NCBI RefSeq assembly: GCF_001039355.2
Contig: NW_019775516.1
Location: forward strand, 263,980 to 327,979
Direction of reading: 5' to 3'
DNA length: 64,000 nucleotides
Source of the DNA: Lingula anatina
Taxonomy: Eukaryota; Brachiopoda; Lingulata; Lingulida; Lingulidae
Part shown: piece after piece, positions 58,301 through 64,000 of the stretch
How positions within the stretch are numbered: position 1 is the stretch's first letter
Layout: each line of letters opens with the position of its first letter
The notes under the pieces: generated by a model
The model's database searches: none
Told to the model about the DNA's origin: nothing
Seen by the model: only the letters and a program-made list of their open reading frames with translations
Position numbers and translations under genes: made by a program

Positions 58301-61300
58301 TAACAACATGGGGCAATACAGAAATAATTTTTTAAAATAATTAACATATCAAGTTGGGCATAAAAACATACATTTATATATCATTAAAAGAAATAAAGAC
58401 ATACTTGGTCAGTGATGTTTAGCATTGGCCTGTGGTTTTACCGTAAAAAAAGGAAATGAAATGATATAAAAAAGATGAATTGTTTAAATGACAATTAGTA
58501 TAAATACTGAATTACATGTCAAAATGAGCTCAGGTTTTGCATTTTAATACAAATAACCTCTAATTTCTTCCAGCACTGCTGTCTGTTATTGATCTACTAC
58601 TAACTGCTGACATGAAGATAAAACCACACCAGTTCTACTCTGAAATGTCACAAAAAAAGAAAAAGAAACACAAGCAAAAAAAGTTGGTTTAGCTGTATTG
58701 CCAAAACTGGATGGGTTATCTTCATGTGTAAACATGCCTTCTATTTTTCTTATCTTAAATTTATCTTTCTTTTCAGTTGCATATATATACAGTTTGAATA
58801 AACATATTGTTACGCTTTTAGTTTATATTAGTTTTACTAAAAATAGAAACAAATCTTATGCAGCAAATCAGAATTATGCCAATATAATGCAGAATGTGAG
58901 GGTCAGTCTTAGCATGACTCAGAAAGATCCTTTTGTCAGAATGATCCTCATGACTAATTGAGTAATAGTCACAGTGATGGTCACAGTTGTAGTTTCTAGT
59001 AGTGGGGTAACAGGTGGTGTTCAGTGGATGCCTTCTCAAGTTGTTATTAACAAATTATTTAATTTTTGCATGACTGAATTTATACTACACAACACAGATC
59101 AAAGGAATTGGAATTAAATTTATTTAGTATTGACTTTTTTGTATTTACATTTTTTTTCATAATTTATGCCTTTATTATGTATCTTTTTTTTCGCATGAAC
59201 ATTGGCATTTAAATATTGCTGATGAAAAAGTATGAGATGTATAGTATTTAGCAAATGTTTTTGGAAATCTATTGTGTTTTTACGATTTTATGCGTTCATT
59301 ATTTTAAAAAAATGAAAAGGTCTGTTGTCATAAGTACTGATGTGTTTATTTGTAATTTATTAAACAAAACCTGTAAAATTTTACTCCTCATAAACTAAAT
59401 TAAACATAATCATGAGTTATTCACCCATAGGCTGTTGCTGACATCTGTTTTTACAAAATGCTCAAAATAATATATATTATATTTTTGCTGACCAAAAAAA
59501 AAAACATCAATTTGTTAATGGTTTGTAAAGCATCATGTCACTAAAATATATGACTTAGGTCGCATTCAGATGATCCAAGGAGTAAATATGGCTGATCCCA
59601 CTTAAAAGCAAGCCACCTAATCCACTGTTGGTCTATCCACCTCCACATTGGCCATTAAATCTTAACCAATTAAATCTTAGCCACAAGTTTCAATTGCTGG
59701 GCCCCTGGAGCAACAGCATGTGTGGAGGCAGGGACACCATTAGGAGATTAGTCTGCATTGCTTATAAATGGGTCGGCCATATTTGATCTCCAGATCTGTT
59801 AGTCCATGGATGAACTTGCTCTGAATGCTCTCTTGGTTGTGTACTGTGTGTTAAGCGTATTGTCTCCCCCATTCAGAGGGTCCCAAATCTACCCCTGCCC
59901 CCAAGGCCAGACCACCAGAGGAACCCGCCAAACTGGAGCACCATGATAATGCTCCTAAGAAAGGTAGTATCCTATGTTAATGATATATGATATAATACTC
60001 ACCATGGTTTTATACTTTGACTGCATGATGGTATCTTTGCTGGAGGTGCTTCTGTGAAAATACAAATATTTCCTTTTAGAGTATAATATATTTTAGCCTG
60101 GTGCCAAATTGGAACCCTTCAGATTGATTTATTTTCAATTACAAATTTTGAAATAGAAAATGGGAGACGTGTTTGTTTGCCGTTAAGTAACAGGCGAAGA
60201 ATTCTTCATCAACATCCTCACCTTCTAACCCCTCACTGCATGTACAAACATACACATGCACACATGCACGCACATGTTTTATGAAGGTCCAGACATTGTT
60301 CTTGTTTATCTTGGATAATACATGGAAACATTTTTTAAATTTGGCATTGAAATGCAGCTATAGCTTACCAGTTACAAAGAAGTCTTGTTAAAGTTGACAT
60401 AATTAACTAATTAAAGGCAGTCATTGTTTTCTCTGGTGCTCTAACAGTTTATAGCCTGAGTTCAATTTAGTGGTAGATGATAAGATGTCTAGAAATAGTT
60501 TGCTGTTGCTTGTTTTAGTGATGAATTTTCTTCTTTAACTTTCTGTTTCAAGTTAATTGTACAGATGTTTCCTTGTCTGATTTTCTAAGATAATTCTTTG
60601 ATGATAGTATTACCTCCCCCCCCCCCTCTAAAAAAAAATAATAAAAATAAATAAATAAAAGTACCCCAAGTTTAGACTGGCTAAAGTTCTGGGAGCTAAC
60701 CAGTGGAGATATTGTGAAAGGGAGTATACACTGTGTAGTATAAAAATGACCTGATACAGATCATATAATATCGTGGAATATGAAGAGTGCCTCTGATAAA
60801 CAAGTAGATAGATTTTGTATAGTAAAGGAGTTACATGTATGCATATTGTTTAGGGGCATCCTTCTTTTCTCTGTTGCAAACTAAATTAATGTAAAACTAT
60901 TTTTTATATATAATAGTACCATTATGATGCTCTCACAGCCGAAGAATTCTTATTCCGTATGACTTCTAATGGAAGCCTTTAAATGTGATACAGTTCTGTT
61001 ATATTATTATACAGGTGTTGGTGAGCAGCAGTGGTGTTTATTTGATTTAAGATGTTTTTATTGGCTGCCATATTGAATTTTGCCAATTGAATGTGTTTCT
61101 AAGGATTTCAACTTGGCATCAAGCTGTTATATTGTCAGTGATTTAATTTCTAAGAAACTATCTTCAGTATCTGTATTTTCACAAAGCAATTGAGCAATTT
61201 TCACCAAACTTTTAAACCTTATTTAACATTTCTGCTTAGCATTTTGTACTGTCATCTGCTTTGTGATACTAACATGTGTGTCTTCTTGCACTTAGCCCTG

Positions 61301-63477
61301 CTGTTTGTGCAGAAATTTATATCACCTATCCTTTCCCATCATCACATAAAATCAGACATCCAATATTTTTAATTGTCAGTTTGATAACTATATTCCATAT
61401 TTTTCATATATAGACATATTGTTTTACAGCTGGCGTTTTAAAATACTTCTAGAATTGGCTGGCAGTGCAATGACATTGTTTTCATTATATTTGTTTAACC
61501 TTAATTGTTTAATGTCCTTAAATATCATTTAATAAACAATGTTTGTTTTTGACTTTCTTCATTTATTATAAATTGTAATATTAAATAGATGCACTTTACA
61601 CTCCATGTCTCCCAAGAGCCAACAAGACTCTTGTATTCCATGTCTAACACCAGTTCTGTACTAAAGCTTTAACAATAGATGCACTTATCCCACAGCAGGC
61701 TCTTCCAACAGTAGGATAACAGCCCTTATATTTTGATTGCAAGGTGTATGTATGTATGTATATCAATATTCTTCAGTCAGTTACAAGTGAAATAGAAGTA
61801 GAGTTATCCTACATTGTTCAAAAGACCAGCAGTGGAATAAGTCAGTATAGTTAAAAGCACCCATCGCCATCTTTATGCAATAAACAAGAGCGTAATAGTC
61901 GAGGTGTCGACACAAATTGCATAAAATGGATGAATTGTGCTGTAACTAGTACTAACTATTACATATAGAAATGCTAATTCTTTAATATTCCTCTTTTGTG
62001 TCCTGCATTTTCAACAGATTGAATTTGACAAAAGGAGGGAAGGGTACATTTGTTTGAGATAAGAGAAATAAGTTCAAAAGTGGTACAGGGTTCCCAGTTT
62101 CAATGTTTGCTGGAAACTGACCTATGTTACCAGTGACCTCTGCCCTTTCCAGTAACCTTTACTCTTGCAAGTGACCTCTGCCCTTGCCAGTGACCCTTGT
62201 CCTTTCCAGTGACCTCTGCCCTTTCCAGTGACCCTTGTCCTTTCCAGTGACCTCTGCCCTTTCCAGTGACCCTTGTCCTTTCCAGTGACCTCTGAAACTC
62301 AGAGTTGTCAGGGAGTCCATTTTAAAAGTGGGAACTGTCTTTTCCTTTGGTTTTTAAGGAGAGAAAGCCCTTGCTTTGTCACTATATTAAATTTGATTGT
62401 ATCACCTAGCCTGTATGTGACCTGTGTCCTCTGCATGACCTTTGACATGACCTGTGACATATGCACAACCATCATATGATTTGACTTTATTTTACAAAAT
62501 TCGTACAGACTAAATATTGCATGCTTTATATTTCATTTGTTTACAACACGTTTTAATAATAGCCATGCATGTACCTCTATGCCATTTATATAGTTATATG
62601 CGATATATTTTTTATACTTGTAACATGCCACTTAATTTGATGTTAACTTCATTTTTTGATTAAACTGCGACACATGTAAAAAACTGTGAAGTTGTTTAGA
62701 ATTGCTTAATAATTTATTGTGATTCCTTTTGTGAAAGAAAATTTTAATATATTTTTTCTGTGTATTGTTTATTACTTGATGTCATGTAAGAACCAAAGCA
62801 TGTATCTTATGACGTAGAGTACAACAATTGCCAGAGGTGATGTCACTTTCTGAGTCCACCTATCGTTTTTCACATATTTTTAACTAATTGATGCCCTCAT
62901 ACATTCCAAATTTTGCATTAAAAACCATCTCACACTAGGCAGATATAAAATCAAGGCATGTGTGCTCTTGGTTCTAGAATTGAAGTTGGTCTCCAAGTGC
63001 CACTTACGGACCCCCTGCGAGGCTGGAAAGTTCTCGTTTTACATCGGGTCAGGCCACGGGAAGGAAGACAGCGGGGAGCAGCCAGTGATCTGTATCGAGG
63101 ATAATTTGTGAGTATTTTTTACCCCGTTTGATTCGAGTGAGCTTTGGTCATAATTTTTTTTTTTTTCATTAATATGGAGAATTGAGTTAAATAATTTTTT
63201 CTTGATGGATTGTTCACAATAGAATAATAATATTAATAATGAAATAGCAACTGAATAAATGAACTTGATGAAATAAGAATTTTTGAAAGATTATTTATAT
63301 ATGAATCATACTTATTATTAATAATTGTGTCAATATTCTACAAAGGTTGGCACACTGGAAAACCATTTTGTAAAAATTATTTTTCATAACCACTGTCAAT
63401 ATGTCCTCTTGACTTCAGTGTCATTAACAGAGAGAATAAGAAGGGGACGCGTGGCTTGACAGTGGTGGTGGTGGACA
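55340..63477 (+). CDS. FAM3/ILEI (PANDER)-like type II membrane protein, 5' part; continues beyond the window
   Basis: A probable 5' UTR exon ends at about 55378 (donor GTATGT). Coding exons are 57027-57066, 57428-57529, 58033-58131, 59877-59963, 62978-63107 and 63419-63477; all phases match and give 172 codons so far. A short basic cytoplasmic end (SLRRAIIR) is followed by one membrane segment at about 18-36 (FIMWIVALSVAIYLI), so the protein should be a type II signal anchor. Next comes a Pro/Lys/Ala-rich stem, then from about residue 110 an ILEI/FAM3-like domain. Its features are C-(5)-PC, KFSFYIGSG, VICIED, NLFVINRENKKGTRGLTVVV. FAM3 proteins are secreted cytokine-like proteins of GT-like fold; the same domain is in the POMGnT1 stem. 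Which subfamily this is cannot be decided without the 3' part. Confidence 0.8.
55381..56986 (+). other. Intron 1 of the FAM3-like gene
   Basis: Non-coding; I saw no repeats or genes of note. Confidence 0.5.
57027..57066 (+). CDS. FAM3-like exon with start codon
   Basis: Encodes MFSLRRAIIRNFG and ends in phase 1 at GTAGGT. Confidence 0.75.
57367..57425. repeat. TATTA pentanucleotide repeat next to a splice acceptor
   Basis: About eleven TATTA units end a few bases before the acceptor ATACAG at 57427, so there is no usual pyrimidine tract. Confidence 0.9.
57428..57529 (+). CDS. FAM3-like transmembrane exon
   Basis: Encodes (G)WKYFIMWIVALSVAIYLI and DSYLMPSRPVSKLLK; phase 1 both ends, donor GTAAGA. 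Confidence 0.8.
57561..57617. repeat. Foldback repeat ending at a single-N gap
   Basis: A 12-bp hairpin, TGTACAGACACA at 57566-57577 and its inverse at 57580-57591, followed by a segment shared with 63595-63645. The copy is cut by the N at 57617 just where the other copy becomes GC-rich. Confidence 0.85.
58033..58131 (+). CDS. FAM3-like stem exon with GC donor
   Basis: Encodes DASATPGTVHVLKTGAAPLQ, then SVPTAVLKVDKPK. 99 nt, phase 1 both ends. No GT donor fits; AAAG/GCAAAT at 58132 fits a GC-AG intron. Confidence 0.7.
58574..58692 (+). CDS. Possible alternative terminal exon of the FAM3-like gene
   Basis: After a good acceptor (TTTCTTCCAG), a phase-1 frame encodes about 39 residues (ALLSVIDLLLTADMKIKPHQ ... 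KKKKKHKQKKLV) and stops with TAG. If used, it would give a short membrane protein without the ILEI domain. It could be chance; there is no homology to support it. Confidence 0.3.
59562..59836. mobile_element. MITE, ATTCAGA family, copy 3
   Basis: Left arm GCATTCAGATGATCCAAGGA; right arm GGCCATATTTGATCTC through GAACTTGCTCTGAATGC. The interior differs from copies 1 and 2. It ends 40 bp before a coding exon. Confidence 0.65.
59877..59963 (+). CDS. FAM3-like stem exon
   Basis: Encodes (E)GPKSTPAPKARPPEEPA, KLEHHDNAPKK; phase 1 both ends, donor GTAGTA. Confidence 0.75.
59964..62977 (+). other. Intron of the FAM3-like gene
   Basis: Non-coding. Contains a poly-C/poly-A stretch (about 60618-60660) and a 19-bp tandem repeat with TGACC cores at about 62130-62292. 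Confidence 0.7.
62130..62292. repeat. 19-bp tandem repeat with TGACC(T/C) cores
   Basis: Units alternate between CCAGTGACCTCTGCCCTTT and CCAGTGACCCTTGTCCTTT; the first units are degenerate. Confidence 0.85.
62978..63107 (+). CDS. FAM3-like exon, start of ILEI domain
   Basis: Encodes (E)LKLVSKCHLRTPCEAGKF, SFYIGSGHGKEDSGEQPVIC, IEDN; phase 1 to phase 2, donor GTGAGT. The spacing C-(5)-C and F-SF-I-SG matches FAM3 proteins. Confidence 0.85.
63419..63477 (+). CDS. FAM3-like exon, ILEI domain continued
   Basis: Encodes (F)VINRENKKGTRGLTVVVV then D; phase 2 to phase 1, donor GTAAGT. It matches the FAM3 N-VGRGLNIA-VN strand. The gene continues past 64000. Confidence 0.82.
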
Positions 63478-63594
63478 GTAAGTAGGAGATATTAGGAGGC
63501 AGAGATCCCCTTTTACCCTCTTTCCACCCTATAAATATAAAGAGTTAGATAAAATAACAAAGTGGTTATACATTCAGGAATTGCTTTGTTTTTA

Positions 63595-63700
63595 TGTACA
63601 GACACAGATGTGTCTGTACATATTGCCATCACCTGCGTCTGTCGTCGCCGATGGCGATGGCGATGGCGATGCCGATGCCGATGCCGGCGCCGTGCACTTT
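63595..63700. repeat. Foldback repeat with (GATGGC)n tract
   Basis: The same 12-bp hairpin as at 57566 (arms 63595-63606 and 63609-63620), followed by GATGGC/GATGCC hexamers at about 63648-63690. Confidence 0.85.
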
Positions 63701-64000
63701 CCTTGTAAACACGATAAGTGGAGGGCAGTTTTACTTTTTGGCTTTATATTTACAGAGCTGATGAATATTCATAAAACGCAGGTCAAGTTCGAAAATCAGC
63801 ATGATCGGGCCATTATTGTAGAAGTTATGCTGTTTTTTCACTTTTCAGCATATTTTTCACATTTCCTCAGATTCAATTCTTAGGCATGTTAACAGTCTCA
63901 TTATTAAACTAATAAGATACGTAAAAGTTTTTGTTTGACATTTCCTGCATCTTTACAACATTGTTAGTTGATTTTGTAAAAATGATGGTAAACTTGTTAT

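Overview
This window is nuclear DNA from an invertebrate animal. It is AT-rich, the genes have many introns with GT-AG splice sites, microsatellites and MITEs are frequent, and there is a multi-cysteine-cluster Toll-like receptor. A lophotrochozoan or an invertebrate deuterostome would fit, but the sequence alone does not fix the phylum. There are no bacterial, organellar or CRISPR features and I saw no tRNA or rRNA gene.

Layout. (1) At 4572-4638 (-) lies the first coding exon of a probable srGAP (slit-robo Rho GTPase-activating protein) gene. It is head-to-head with a complete four-exon FAM72 gene (5074-6856, +). The shared promoter has a CRE, two CCAAT boxes and a CHR-like TTTGAA. (2) DSTYK (RIPK5, dual Ser/Thr-Tyr kinase) runs on the minus strand from 55131 to 15165. 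Thirteen coding exons join in consistent phase to 933 residues, close to the vertebrate length. (3) The last DSTYK intron (15374-34849) holds, on the opposite strand, a secreted LRR protein (18556-19689) and a complete single-exon Toll-like receptor (31650-34361). The two share a diagnostic LRR block, so they look like paralogues. (4) Downstream, and divergent from DSTYK across about 240 bp with ETS motifs, a FAM3/ILEI-like type II membrane protein gene starts at about 55350 and runs off the right edge.

Assembly. Three blocks appear twice in direct orientation, and each second copy starts right after a single N (9120, 24484, 40801). They are FAM72 exons 3-4, the 3' part of the LRR gene, and DSTYK exons 7-9. 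The length differences are almost fully explained by minisatellite length, two or three transposon insertions and a 704-N gap. Exon phases do not allow both DSTYK sets in one in-frame mRNA. Overlapping contig ends from two haplotypes, left unmerged, explain this best, so roughly 11 kb is probably redundant. The copies also act as a natural empty-site/filled-site comparison that defines several mobile elements. One is a 669-bp hAT-like element carrying a fragment of a RecQ-like helicase gene.

Genes together. SRGAP, FAM72 and DSTYK all map to human 1q32.1 (from memory), so the left part probably preserves an ancient linkage. The nested TLR and soluble TLR-like protein form a small innate-immunity cluster inside a RIP-family kinase gene.
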